From: SZUA-442 sp051011415
GTDB taxonomy: Bacteria; Actinomycetota; Acidimicrobiia; Spongiisociales; UBA5794
DNA length: 64,000 nt
Assembly: GCA_051011415.1 (NCBI GenBank)
Contig: JBPCTY010000002.1
Location: 1 to 64,000 of the forward strand
Direction: 5' to 3'
Below, piece by piece: positions 45,941 through 54,053 of this stretch. Both the position numbers and the translations under genes were made by a program. The stretch's first letter is position 1, and the number at the start of each line of letters is the position of its first letter. The notes beneath the pieces are model-generated. The model worked only from the letters and a program-made list of their open reading frames with translations. It had not been told where the DNA came from and did not search any database.

Positions 45941-46827
45941 CCCAGTTGTCCTACGTCTTCAAAGAGGCTTTCAACAACCTCGGGCGGAACGCACTCGTGG
46001 TGCTTGGCGCCATCCTTGCGGTCTTTATCTCGCTCACGTTGCTGTTCGCTACGTGGGTGTTCGGCGAGGTCGTACGTGTGAACACGATCCAATGGGCCGA
46101 AGACGTCAGAGTCATCGCCTTTCTCCAGGACGACATGACGCCGGAAGCGACCGCTGAACTCCAGGAAGAGGTCGCATCGTGGCCGCAGGTTGCTGATGTG
46201 TTCTATGTCTCCAAGCAGGAGGCATATGAAGAAGCGCTCGTCCTCTTCTCGAATGACGACGCAATGCTCCGGGTCCTCGAGGAGAACCCCGATCTGTTAC
46301 CTGCCTCACTTCGCGTGCAGCCGGTGGATCCGGAGGACTACAGCCTCATTGTGACGCGCCTTGAAGCGACTCCCGGTGTGCAAAAGGTCGAATCGGCTGG
46401 CGATGCGATCGATGCGATGATCGCGCTCCAGGACGGTTTGCAGTTCATGTTCTGGGGCCTCGCCCTTGCATTATTGGTTGCCTCCGTCGCGCTAATAGCC
46501 AACACCATCCACATGGCGATCTATGCTCGCCGTGAGGAGATTGAGATCATGCGGCTCGTTGGAGCAAGCAACTGGTTTGTGCGGACGCCTTTCCTTATCG
46601 AAGGGGCTTTGGAAGGGCTCATTGGCGGTGCGCTAGCCGTCACGTTTGTCGTTGTCGCACAACAACTCGCAGTTGATCGCCTGACCGATCTCCCAGACTG
46701 GATCAATTTGGCGATCCAGAACGACTTTCTCCTCAAGCAGGGCGCGCTGGTTCTGCTGTTTGGAGTCCTCGCCGGCTTACTCGGCAGTTCTCTGAGCCTT
46801 GCAGTCCACCGCACCCTGCGCTCGTGA
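45937..46827 (+). CDS. ftsX: Cell division protein FtsX
   Basis: 296 aa, overlapping ftsE by 4 bp. FtsX is the membrane partner of FtsE. The pattern is N-terminal span (LVVLGAILAVFISLTLLFATWVF), an extracellular domain of about 125 residues, then three spans (around LQFMFWGLALALLVASVALIAN, LIGGALAVTFVVVA and GALVLLFGVLAGLLGSS). The extracellular domain contacts the downstream-encoded M23 protein in related systems. Confidence 0.94.
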   Translation: MTQLSYVFKEAFNNLGRNALVVLGAILAVFISLTLLFATWVFGEVVRVNTIQWAEDVRVIAFLQDDMTPEATAELQEEVASWPQVADVFYVSKQEAYEEALVLFSNDDAMLRVLEENPDLLPASLRVQPVDPEDYSLIVTRLEATPGVQKVESAGDAIDAMIALQDGLQFMFWGLALALLVASVALIANTIHMAIYARREEIEIMRLVGASNWFVRTPFLIEGALEGLIGGALAVTFVVVAQQLAVDRLTDLPDWINLAIQNDFLLKQGALVLLFGVLAGLLGSSLSLAVHRTLRS

Positions 46828-48026
46828 CTCGACGACTCTTCTTTCTCGCGCTCGCACTGGCAACCTTCTTTGTTGCCGCGCCTGCGGTCGGGTCTGACCT
46901 CGAGACCGACCTTGACCGTGTCAAGGAGGAGATTGCCGAAGTCAGATCCCGGGTTCGCGCTGCTGGATCCGAACGTTCGCAGCTAACGAGGGACCTCCTT
47001 GCCGCTGCCGAGCTACTCGAGGATGCGGAGAAGGAAGTCGCGGCTGCTTCAGCCGAGCTTGAGCGTGTGAGCCTTGCGATTGATCAGAGAAGCCTTGATC
47101 TCGGTGCGGTACGTGAGCGCCTTGCCGGCCAACTCGATGCCCTCGGAGAGGTGAGGGAAAAGCGCGACGGCGCAAAGAACGACGCCGAGAATTGGGCCCT
47201 TCAGGCCTACATGGGCGGTTCCACCGCACAGCCCTCGATCGCATTCAACGCGGAGGCGATCGCCGATGTCTCGGTTGGCGTGGCGTATCTCGACGTGCTG
47301 TCCGGGCATAGTTCGACGGCCGCCGACCGGTACAACGAGCTGGTTGTTGTCGAGGAGGCTCAGGAAGCCGAGATCCGGGTGGTTGAGGATGGGATCGAGG
47401 CCGAGGTCGCGGAACTGCAGGCGTTGGGTCTCCGCCTTGGAAAGCTGCAGGACGATCTTCATGCCAGACGCGGAGAGCTGGCATTTGCTGTCGCAGAGCA
47501 ACAGCAGCTCTTGGACGAGGTCGAATCCCAGATAGGGGAGTTCGAGGGAGAACTTGCGGCCCTCGCCAAGGAAGAGACGTCGATTCGGGCCGAGATCGCA
47601 GCTGCCACGCCACCGGAGAGTGCGCCCAGCATTTCGATCTCTGCTTCAGGATGGGTGCGGCCGGTTCCGGGAGGGGTCTCGTCAGGCTTCGGAATGCGTG
47701 TCCACCCGATCACCGGGGATAACCGGATGCACAATGGGTGGGACATGAATGCCGCTATGGGTGAACCGATCAAGGCTGGGAAGGCCGGAACGGTGATCCT
47801 TTCAGGCGTCAAGGGTGGGTACGGCAACACCGTCATGATTGACCACGGCGGCGGTTTTGTGACCTTGTACGCCCACCAATCCAAGCTGGGAGTATCCGTG
47901 GGGCAATCTGTCTCCGCGGGACAGGTGATCGGATACGTCGGATCGACTGGCCAGTCCACGGCCCCGCATCTCCACTTCGAAGTCCGCGTCAACGGCAACC
48001 CCGTGAACCCTGGGAAGTACTACTAG
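46824..48026 (+). CDS. Septal M23 peptidoglycan hydrolase or activator with coiled coil (EnvC-like)
   Basis: 400 aa from a GTG, overlapping ftsX. Signal peptide (ending AAPAVGS), then a long coiled coil (about 30-260) and a LytM/M23 domain at the C-terminus: RVHPITGDNRMHNGWDMNAA (His and Asp ligands), LYAHQSKLGVSVGQ and APHLHFEVRVNG (HxH). All zinc ligands are present, so it may be an active endopeptidase, unlike the E. coli EnvC activator. In operons like this the coiled coil is held by FtsX, placing the enzyme at the division site. Confidence 0.92.
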   Translation: MTRRLFFLALALATFFVAAPAVGSDLETDLDRVKEEIAEVRSRVRAAGSERSQLTRDLLAAAELLEDAEKEVAAASAELERVSLAIDQRSLDLGAVRERLAGQLDALGEVREKRDGAKNDAENWALQAYMGGSTAQPSIAFNAEAIADVSVGVAYLDVLSGHSSTAADRYNELVVVEEAQEAEIRVVEDGIEAEVAELQALGLRLGKLQDDLHARRGELAFAVAEQQQLLDEVESQIGEFEGELAALAKEETSIRAEIAAATPPESAPSISISASGWVRPVPGGVSSGFGMRVHPITGDNRMHNGWDMNAAMGEPIKAGKAGTVILSGVKGGYGNTVMIDHGGGFVTLYAHQSKLGVSVGQSVSAGQVIGYVGSTGQSTAPHLHFEVRVNGNPVNPGKYY

Positions 48027-48082
48027 ACCAGCTTTGGGTCTTGGGTGCCTGACCGACGCATTTGACCGATAGTCTCCCGCCT

Positions 48083-48538
48083 ATGTCTGGACGCAAGGTT
48101 GTTGCCACGAATCGCCAGGCCCGGTTCAACTACGAGATCCTCGATACGTTCGAAGCGGGCATGGTTCTCCGCGGATCCGAGGTCAAATCGCTGCGTGCGG
48201 CCCAGGTGCAGCTGAAGGACTCGTACGCATCGATCCGCGACGGTGAGATCTGGCTTGAGAGCGCCCATATCGCTCCGTATTCCTTCGCCGAAGATGGCGG
48301 GCATGAGCCAGAGCGTCCACGCAAGCTTCTATTGCACCGTCGCGAGATCGATCGCCTCTACGGCCGGATCAGAGAAGAAGGTTTGACCCTCATACCGATG
48401 CAGGTGTACTTCGTCGACGGGAGAGCAAAGGTCGAGCTGGGGCTTGGAAAAGGGAAGAGCCGCCACGACAAGAGGCGCTCCATTGTGGAACGTCAGCAGA
48501 AGCGTGAAATGGCGAGAGCGAAGAGCACCCGGCGCTAG
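48083..48538 (+). CDS. smpB: SsrA-binding protein SmpB
   Basis: 151 aa from the ATG at 48083. It binds tmRNA and delivers it to stalled ribosomes. ATNRQARFNYEI, GMVLRGSEVKSLRAAQVQLKDSY, and the basic tail KGKSRHDKRRSIVERQQKREMAR are standard. tmRNA lies about 1 kb downstream, with one unrelated convergent gene between them. Confidence 0.96.
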   Translation: MSGRKVVATNRQARFNYEILDTFEAGMVLRGSEVKSLRAAQVQLKDSYASIRDGEIWLESAHIAPYSFAEDGGHEPERPRKLLLHRREIDRLYGRIREEGLTLIPMQVYFVDGRAKVELGLGKGKSRHDKRRSIVERQQKREMARAKSTRR

Positions 48539-48576
48539 TCGGGCTCCCCGATGGGCAGCCGCCCGTCCAAAGCAGG

Positions 48577-49434
48577 CTACGCCTGGGGTTCGTAGCCGTC
48601 GAGGGTCGTGACAAGGTTGAGGATCTGTGCCTCATCGAGATACCCCGCTGCTCGGTACAGGACCGTGCCATCGCCACTGGTGACAAGCCAGAACGGGAAC
48701 GCGGACACACCCATTTGGCCCGCAAGGGTGAGGTCGTCGTCGACGACAACGGTGAAGGGGAACTGTTCGGCCGCAAGGTACGTATCGAGCGGGTTTCCCC
48801 GGCTTGGATCGATTGACGTGGTGACGGTCGCGACTTCGATGTCCGGATATGTGTCGGCCAGCATGGCGTGCATTGCGGAGAGGGTTGGGAGTTCTTCTTG
48901 GCAGTAGGGGCACCAATGCGCCCACACCATCCAGATTCGCTTGGTGCCGTCGTCAGGTGCAATCGAAAGTGCCTCGCCGGAGTAGGCGTCCAGGCCGTTG
49001 ACGGATCCGAGTGACATGCCAATTGCGGTGTCGGCTTGGTCCCTAGCCCAGCGGGGGAGTGAGCCGGAGGGGAGTGACGGCGCAGGGGTTGCTGCAGGCT
49101 GTGGTGTGTCGTCGCTCAGCGTTGCAACATCCTGGCTGACCTGACCGACGGCGGTGTTTACGTCGGCGACCTGAGTCTCAAGGGTTGCGAGCTCGGCACG
49201 GGTCGCTGAGAGATCGGATTGCGTAGAGCTCAGAGTGGTGACGAGATACACCTGGCTTGCAGCGAGCAGCACGACAAGCACGCCGCCAGCAACAGCGAAC
49301 GGGATCCACCATCTCGGCGTTCCGACGGTGGGTTCCGGTGTTGCCGGAGTGTCCGTAGGCGCATCGCTGAGATCAGGCGCAGCTGCTGGATCAGCCGGCT
49401 GAGCAGTTGGTTCTGGCGCTACGTCCTCGGTCAT
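48577..49434 (-). CDS. Membrane-anchored TlpA-like thioredoxin with coiled coil
   Basis: 285 aa. A Pro/Ala/Thr-rich cytoplasmic N-terminus (about 40 residues), one transmembrane span (WWIPFAVAGGVLVVLLAASQVYL), a coiled coil (LSSTQSDLSATRAELATLETQVADV), and an outer thioredoxin domain with WMVWAHWCPYCQEELPTL (CPYC) and a Pro in VSAFPFWLV. TlpA-type proteins reduce or shuffle disulfides of secreted proteins, for example in cytochrome c assembly. The coiled coil suggests oligomerisation. The gene is convergent with smpB. Confidence 0.88.
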   Translation of the reverse strand: MTEDVAPEPTAQPADPAAAPDLSDAPTDTPATPEPTVGTPRWWIPFAVAGGVLVVLLAASQVYLVTTLSSTQSDLSATRAELATLETQVADVNTAVGQVSQDVATLSDDTPQPAATPAPSLPSGSLPRWARDQADTAIGMSLGSVNGLDAYSGEALSIAPDDGTKRIWMVWAHWCPYCQEELPTLSAMHAMLADTYPDIEVATVTTSIDPSRGNPLDTYLAAEQFPFTVVVDDDLTLAGQMGVSAFPFWLVTSGDGTVLYRAAGYLDEAQILNLVTTLDGYEPQA

Positions 49435-49496
49435 GGCGCGGAGGCTAGCCGCCGGCTGTCGTAGCGGGCACTGTGCGCCATGGAGGGGTCTGGCGG

Positions 49497-49529
49497 TACG
49501 ATTCGGGGGTGGACGTGAGTCTCACGTCC
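49497..49529 (+). promoter_or_regulatory. Possible ssrA promoter and 9-bp perfect inverted repeat upstream of tmRNA
   Basis: TACGAT at 49497-49502 could be a -10 element; no clear -35 was found. GGACGTGAG (49511-49519) and CTCACGTCC (49521-49529) form a perfect inverted repeat with a 1-base spacer. It ends 10 bases before the mature tmRNA end and could be a leader hairpin removed by RNase P, or a regulator site. Confidence 0.45.
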
Positions 49530-49539
49530 CCACATCTGT

Positions 49540-49893
49540 GGGGGTGACATGGTTTCGACCGTGAGGGTTGAGGCGCCGGAAGCGAGCCGAGGTCCCCGGA
49601 GTCCTCGTTAAAGAGCCGGGACATATATAAGTGCAGACGAAAGTTACGCACTGGCAGCGTAGATAAACGCTCCTGTCCTCCCGGAGGGTGCCCACCCCGC
49701 CGGATCAGGGCAACGCAATGTGGGATGCCCCCGCCGGGGTTCCGGGACTGGTGGGGTAAGACAATTCCGGATAGGGCGCGAGGGTGCTTGCCGACAGAGT
49801 CCTCGTGTTCCGAATGCTCGCTGTTGGCTGCGCTCGGAGATGCCGACGCTGATGTCTCTCGGGACGGGGGTTCGATTCCCCCCACCTCCACCA
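49540..49893 (+). ncRNA. ssrA: tmRNA (trans-translation)
   Basis: 354 nt. The 5' end GGGGGTG (49540-49546) pairs with CACCTCC (49883-49889), followed by the encoded end A-CCA. The T arm is a 5-bp G/C stem around TTCGATT. The tag frame GCA-GAC-GAA-AGT-TAC-GCA-CTG-GCA-GCG-TAG (49633-49662) encodes ADESYALAA, ending in the degradation signal LAA. Together with SmpB it rescues stalled ribosomes and tags proteins. The tag is short: nine encoded residues against about ten to twelve in many bacteria. Confidence 0.95.
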
Positions 49894-49896
49894 CGC

Positions 49897-49932
49897 ACAA
49901 CTGCCGCGCATATCGCGCGGCAGTTGTTGTTT
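49897..49932 (+). terminator. Intrinsic terminator of tmRNA
   Basis: A perfect 13-bp stem (49897-49909 with 49915-49927, loop ATATC) starts four bases after the CCA end and is followed by TGTTT. It is the strongest terminator in the window. Confidence 0.85.
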
Positions 49933-49944
49933 CTGGGTGGCCGG

Positions 49945-50463
49945 CTAGTCCGCTTGGTGAGTTGCCAGCCTGCCCTCGAGGACCCGTTTTTGCACGATCT
50001 CTGGAATTGGATCGATCCCGAGGTTGAACGCGTTGATCGGCTCTTGGCAATGCCCGCACACGGTCATCGTGTGCATTACGGCGCCACAGTCAGTGTGGGT
50101 GAGCTTGACGGGGTCCTCGCCATCCGTGGCCCATTTGTCGCCCCATGCAAGAAGAGTGGTGAGCATCGGTACGAGATCGCGCCCCTTTTCTGTCAACCGG
50201 TACTCGTAGCGCGGTGGGTGCTCCTGATATTGCTCCTTGCGCATGATGCCGCTCTCCACCAGCGAGGTGAGTCGCGAGGCGAGGATGTTCTTTGCGATGC
50301 CAAGGCTGTCCTGGAAGTCGGCGAATCTGCGGATGCCGTAGAACGAGTCCCTCAGAATCAGGAAGGTCCACCGTTCGCCGATCTGCTCCAGCGTCCGAGC
50401 CACTGAGCAGTCGAGGTCCTTGTACATGCCCGGAGGTGTGCTTGATGGTTCGTTGGCGATCAT
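49945..50463 (-). CDS. HxlR-family winged-helix regulator
   Basis: 172 aa from the ATG at 50463. The HxlR core is clear: CSVARTLEQIGERWTFLILRDSFYGIRRFADFQDSLGIAKNILASRLTSLVESGIMRKEQYQEHPPRYEYRLTEKG. An extra C-terminal region (about 110-170) holds CGAVMHTMTVCGHC with a possible zinc site. HxlR proteins often repress divergent genes in response to small electrophiles or disulfide stress, and here a hydrolase gene is divergent. Its own promoter is at 50470-50498; the A of the ATG lies where the transcript is predicted to start. Confidence 0.88.
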   Translation of the reverse strand: MIANEPSSTPPGMYKDLDCSVARTLEQIGERWTFLILRDSFYGIRRFADFQDSLGIAKNILASRLTSLVESGIMRKEQYQEHPPRYEYRLTEKGRDLVPMLTTLLAWGDKWATDGEDPVKLTHTDCGAVMHTMTVCGHCQEPINAFNLGIDPIPEIVQKRVLEGRLATHQAD

Positions 50464-50469
50464 CTTGCC

Positions 50470-50500
50470 ATTGTACAAAGGAGGGTTGTGTTTTGCAACC
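50470..50500 (-). promoter_or_regulatory. Promoter of the HxlR gene with overlapping operator
   Basis: On the minus strand, TTGCAA (50493-50498) and TACAAT (50470-50475) are separated by exactly 17 bp. The distance from TACAAT to the ATG at 50463 leaves almost no leader, so the mRNA may be leaderless. GGTTG (50484-50488) and CAACC (50496-50500), 7 bp apart, form an inverted repeat over the -35 region, a plausible HxlR operator. Confidence 0.65.
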
Positions 50501-50548
50501 AACTAGGGTAGAGTGGGTTGCATAAAGAAACCGACTAGGAGGGACAAC

Positions 50549-50716
50549 ATGATCCGCACCATCGCTGAGAGCTTCAGAACGACTGCCTGGCGCCGTATGG
50601 CTCTCGACTTCACGGGTATTGACCTCGGTCTAGACATGCGCGACATCGTGGCTGATCTTGATTGGAGTGGCGGAGCACCTGACACACGGCACGCAGGAGC
50701 AAGAGATGTTGCGTGA
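50549..50716 (+). CDS. Small protein, 55 aa, upstream of the hydrolase
   Basis: ATG at 50549, ribosome binding site AGGAGGGA, and divergent from the HxlR gene. It overlaps the start of the hydrolase by 11 bp in another frame, so translational coupling is likely. MIRTIAESFRTTAWRRMALDF then LGLDMRDIVADLDW is amphipathic and basic at the start. I do not recognise it. It could be a leader peptide or a small partner of the hydrolase. Confidence 0.5.
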   Translation: MIRTIAESFRTTAWRRMALDFTGIDLGLDMRDIVADLDWSGGAPDTRHAGARDVA

Positions 50717-51542
50717 ACGTGCCGTGCAGCGTGGGGCCCGCACGCTTTCACAGGTGAGCGCACCTGTCGCGGGACGGCTTGCCGTCCGTTTGTGGTTCAC
50801 ACCGTTTCCGCTCGGGCTGGGTCGTGGCGAAGGAGTCACGTGGGCCGACGAGACGACCAGTATCGGCAATGCCTCGGTCCACCGTGTTGGAGAGGGCACC
50901 AGGCGTGCGTTGCTCGTTCACGGTTGGGCCGGTTCGTCCCGTCAGTTCCGGAGAATCGCTGATGGCTTGGTCGACGCAGGATTCACAGTCTTCATGGTCG
51001 ATTTGCCCGCGCACGGCTCGGCTTCGGGAACGACAACGGATGTCCCTCAGATCGCTGAAGCCCTCGGCGACGTTGCTTCGCAGCTAGGTGACTTCGATCT
51101 CATCGTCGCACACTCGCTTGGAGCAATGGCCACCGGCGTCGCTCTCGCTGACACGCCGTTGGCCGCCGACCGATTGGTCTTTGTGGCGCCTGGCATCAAG
51201 CCACGGATGATGATCAGCAAGTTTGTCGAGGAGACCGGGTTCTCCGCAGAAGTTGAAGCCGCTGTGGCAGAGGAGATGGAGTCACGGTTCGGTAAGGACG
51301 TGTGGGATTGGGTTCCCGCACGGTCACAGGCGTTGAAGCCGCCCTCCGGATCGATCGTGATTCACGACATCGACGACGACCGAGTGCCCGTCGAGGAGGG
51401 CAGGGCGCTGGCCGATGCGTGGGGTGTGCCGATCGTTGAAACGGTTGGATACGGGCACAACGGGGTATTGCGGGCGCCGGAAACAATCGATGCGATCGTC
51501 AACGGCGTTGTGTTCCGAACACCGGCTGCACGTCGCGGCTAG
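50706..51542 (+). CDS. Alpha/beta hydrolase
   Basis: 278 aa from the ATG at 50706 (AGGAG five bases upstream); an in-frame TTG at 50658 is less likely. The alpha/beta fold is intact: HGWAGSSRQFRRIADGL with the oxyanion loop, AHSLGAMATG with nucleophile Ser (H-S-L-G), the acid in HDIDDDRVPVEEG and catalytic His in GYGHNGVL. The substrate is unknown. Divergent from an HxlR regulator, it is the probable target of that regulator and may detoxify an ester or electrophile (inference). Confidence 0.85.
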   Translation: MLRERAVQRGARTLSQVSAPVAGRLAVRLWFTPFPLGLGRGEGVTWADETTSIGNASVHRVGEGTRRALLVHGWAGSSRQFRRIADGLVDAGFTVFMVDLPAHGSASGTTTDVPQIAEALGDVASQLGDFDLIVAHSLGAMATGVALADTPLAADRLVFVAPGIKPRMMISKFVEETGFSAEVEAAVAEEMESRFGKDVWDWVPARSQALKPPSGSIVIHDIDDDRVPVEEGRALADAWGVPIVETVGYGHNGVLRAPETIDAIVNGVVFRTPAARRG

Positions 51543-51964
51543 GTCTCGGTACCGAGCATCGCAATCGCGTTCGCTACGAGGCGAACCGTTGGAACCGAAT
51601 CGAGCTCGGCCAGCGTCTTCCACTCGGCACCGTCGACCGAGCCGTCGACCTCGGTGACACGTGGCTGCCCGACAAGGTCCGCGGTATAGAGCATGCGTAT
51701 GGCGTGCATTGCCGGTCTCTCTGCCCGTTTGTCGAATACCTGTGAGTCGATGCCAAGAAATGCAAATTCGGTGAGCTCGAAGCCGGCTTCCTCATACACC
51801 TCACGTTTCAAGGCGTCATCAGGGTGTTCCCCCCACTCCACGCCTCCGCCCGGCAGGGTCCAGGAGCCCTCGCCTGGGTAGCCGGGAGCGATACGTACCA
51901 GAAGAATCCGTCCATCTGTGACCGCAACGACATACGAGGCGAGTCTTGTGCGGCGCTTTTGCAT
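51539..51964 (-). CDS. NUDIX hydrolase
   Basis: 141 aa from the ATG at 51964. The Nudix box GGGVEWGEHPDDALKREVYEEAGFE fits G-x5-E-x7-R-E-U-x-E-E-x-G-U fully. An N-terminal basic stretch (MQKRRTRLASYVVAVTDG) leads into the first strand. Nudix enzymes cleave nucleoside diphosphates linked to other groups; the substrate is not evident, a house-cleaning role is likely. The gene is convergent with the hydrolase, 4 bp overlap. Confidence 0.9.
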   Translation of the reverse strand: MQKRRTRLASYVVAVTDGRILLVRIAPGYPGEGSWTLPGGGVEWGEHPDDALKREVYEEAGFELTEFAFLGIDSQVFDKRAERPAMHAIRMLYTADLVGQPRVTEVDGSVDGAEWKTLAELDSVPTVRLVANAIAMLGTET

Positions 51965-52013
51965 GGACCCGCACGCTACCGATTGGAGCTTGCTGCGTCG
52001 ACTGAGACGCAAG

Positions 52014-52037
52014 AAAGGGCACCCGAAGGTGCCCTTT
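52014..52037 (-). terminator. Intrinsic terminator with UUCG tetraloop after the helical-repeat protein gene
   Basis: On the minus strand AAAGGGCACC-TTCG-GGTGCCCTTT, then CTTGC: a perfect 10-bp stem ending in T residues that are part of the stem. It follows the stop at 52058 by 20 bp. It is symmetric enough to serve the nearby gene from the other side as well. Confidence 0.75.
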
Positions 52038-52057
52038 CCCGCCTGTTCAAGGCTAGA

Positions 52058-53311
52058 TCAGCCTGGGATCTGGATGTCTCCGATGAGGGCAGGCTCGCCG
52101 AGGGCGATGTAGTGCCTGATCAGCGCCCTTCGATAGTCGCGAAGCGCTTCGTGGAGGTCTCCCCACCTGCCATTGAGCCCGGAACCGGACTCTGTCACCG
52201 AGCGCACCCGGTCGACGGCCTTGAGTACCGCACCCTTTGCGGCGTACAAGGCATCGAAGGTCTCTGGTGACTCTTCGGCGGTCTCGGACGCTGCCGCAGT
52301 TGTTTGGACAACGTAGTCGGTGACACGGTCGAGGTAGTCACTCAGAGCCTTCTCTGGGCTCTCATCGTGCTCCTTGCGGACTGTCGAGGCCGATTCCTTT
52401 GCAGCTTCGTAGATCGCAAGCACCTGGCCGTTGATGTCCTTGAGGGCAGCTATGGACTTTGCAGCCTTCGCTGCATCAGTCAGAGCTGCGACCTCAGCGG
52501 CTGCCGTCGTGTAGACATCTGCAGCAGCAGGGATCTGTGCAGCAGTAGCAGCGGATTCGAGGATCGCTGTCTTGCGCTCGATGAGCGACAGAGTGTTCCG
52601 TCGTGCATCTGCAAGGGCTTCAGCAGCCTTCTCGGCTTCGGTCTTTTCCTTTGGCTCTTCATTCTTGGGCTCGTCACCCTTTGCGCCCTGGGCCCGGTCC
52701 ATGGTGGAGTTGTAGATCGAGTGGGCCTCGTTCTTGAGTGCATACGCAGCATCTGGTGTTGTCGCCGCCTCGATGAGGGGGAAAAGCGCCTGCAGTTGTG
52801 CGATGCCTGCAGCAACGATCGCCTGTGCATCTGGGTCGTCACAGCCCTCGATCCACTTGCTGAGAGCGTTGATCTTGGATTCGACCTTGCCGCGGGCCGC
52901 ATTCTTCGCCTTGGCCAACTCCTCCTCAGGAGTCTCGCCGACCTGATCGGCTGCAGCCTTGGTCTCGTTGAAGATCGCGTGCGCCTGGTCCTTCAGGCCC
53001 CACAATGTCTCGACTGTGTTGGCTTCCATGACGCTGTGATCGCGGAGCGTGGTGAGCTCGTTGATACCGCCTTGGTAGACAGCCTTCCTCTCTTCATTCG
53101 AAGTCTCAGCCTTGTAGTGGCCGAGCTTGTTGATCTTGTAGTTGTACGTCTCAAGAACCGTTGCACGAACGGATTCGAGATCATCGCCACCACTCGAGCC
53201 GGCCTGCACCGGTGCGAATGCGGTTGTGGCGAGCATCGCCAACGCAAGCAGAAGCACAACAAGGGCCCTTCGTAGGCCGTGTGTTACGCCGGAATTTGCA
53301 TACTCATGCAT
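52058..53311 (-). CDS. Secreted helical-repeat protein, about 70-aa repeats
   Basis: 417 aa from the ATG at 53311. Signal peptide to about residue 37 (APVQA). The mature part is almost wholly helical and has no domain I know. A repeat unit recurs with the elements K-I-N-K/A-L (56-63, 143-150, and a divergent copy at 243-251) and L-K-D/N-x-A-H-x-I-x-N-x-T (106-117, 192-203, and divergent at 290-302). A charged Glu/Lys linker lies at 209-232. A final unit (about 325-385) is weaker. The closing segment is ALGEPALIGDIQIPG. It may be a cell-surface or envelope structural protein. Confidence 0.65.
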   Translation of the reverse strand: MHEYANSGVTHGLRRALVVLLLALAMLATTAFAPVQAGSSGGDDLESVRATVLETYNYKINKLGHYKAETSNEERKAVYQGGINELTTLRDHSVMEANTVETLWGLKDQAHAIFNETKAAADQVGETPEEELAKAKNAARGKVESKINALSKWIEGCDDPDAQAIVAAGIAQLQALFPLIEAATTPDAAYALKNEAHSIYNSTMDRAQGAKGDEPKNEEPKEKTEAEKAAEALADARRNTLSLIERKTAILESAATAAQIPAAADVYTTAAAEVAALTDAAKAAKSIAALKDINGQVLAIYEAAKESASTVRKEHDESPEKALSDYLDRVTDYVVQTTAAASETAEESPETFDALYAAKGAVLKAVDRVRSVTESGSGLNGRWGDLHEALRDYRRALIRHYIALGEPALIGDIQIPG

Positions 53312-53549
53312 GTGGTCTCCACCTCTTGTCAGAGCAACCCGTCTTCCCCTCACATCGGATTCCGACCCCGACGCCAGCGAAGGGATGAATCACGCGTTGC
53401 TTCGATCCCTATGACCTGACTATCGACATTTGGGCGTCCGAACTAGATAGGTCGAACGCCCCAACCGCGCCAAATGCTGGAAGATGTGGCTGTGGCCGCC
53501 GCCGTCCGGTGCCGCTGTGCTTGCATAGGGCGCAGGAAGAGGGAGGAGC

Positions 53550-54053
53550 ATGCATCGAACCGGGTCTGAGCACGAGTTGCTTCTTGAATTCATACGCCTG
53601 AATCGTCGGACCGTTCTCTGGAAACTGGACGGTTTGACGGAAGAACAGGCCAGAAAGCGAGTGGTCGGCTCACATACGACATTGCTCGGCATTGTGAACC
53701 ACCTCGCGCACGTTGAGCGCTACTGGGTGCTGCAGGTGGTCGGTGGCCGTTCAGTCGATCTCCCGTGGTCGAGAGACAACCCCGACGCCGACTGGATCAT
53801 CGCCTCCGATGAGACGATTGAGTCGGTGCTCGATTTCTACGACGCCCAGATCGCGATGTGTGATGCGGTGCTTGAGGCACAGGGCGATCTCGGGCGTGAG
53901 ATCGAAGTGGGGGACAGACGGACCTCGGTTCGCTGGGTGTTGCTGCACCTCATCGAGGAGATCGCTCGCCACGCAGGTCATGCTGACATTCTTCGCGAGA
54001 TGATCGACGAGACCACCGGCTACTTCCCTGCAGAGCCGCGGTGGGGTTCGTGA
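53550..54053 (+). CDS. DinB-family putative metal-dependent hydrolase
   Basis: 167 aa. The DinB four-helix pattern is present: LLEFIRLNRRTVLWKLDGL, LLGIVNHLAHVERYW (metal His), and WVLLHLIEEIARHAGHADILREMID (two more His). DUF664/DinB proteins bind a metal with three His and include mycothiol- and bacillithiol-dependent transferases; the reaction of this one is not known. It is followed by a GNAT gene whose GTG overlaps its stop. Confidence 0.88.
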   Translation: MHRTGSEHELLLEFIRLNRRTVLWKLDGLTEEQARKRVVGSHTTLLGIVNHLAHVERYWVLQVVGGRSVDLPWSRDNPDADWIIASDETIESVLDFYDAQIAMCDAVLEAQGDLGREIEVGDRRTSVRWVLLHLIEEIARHAGHADILREMIDETTGYFPAEPRWGS

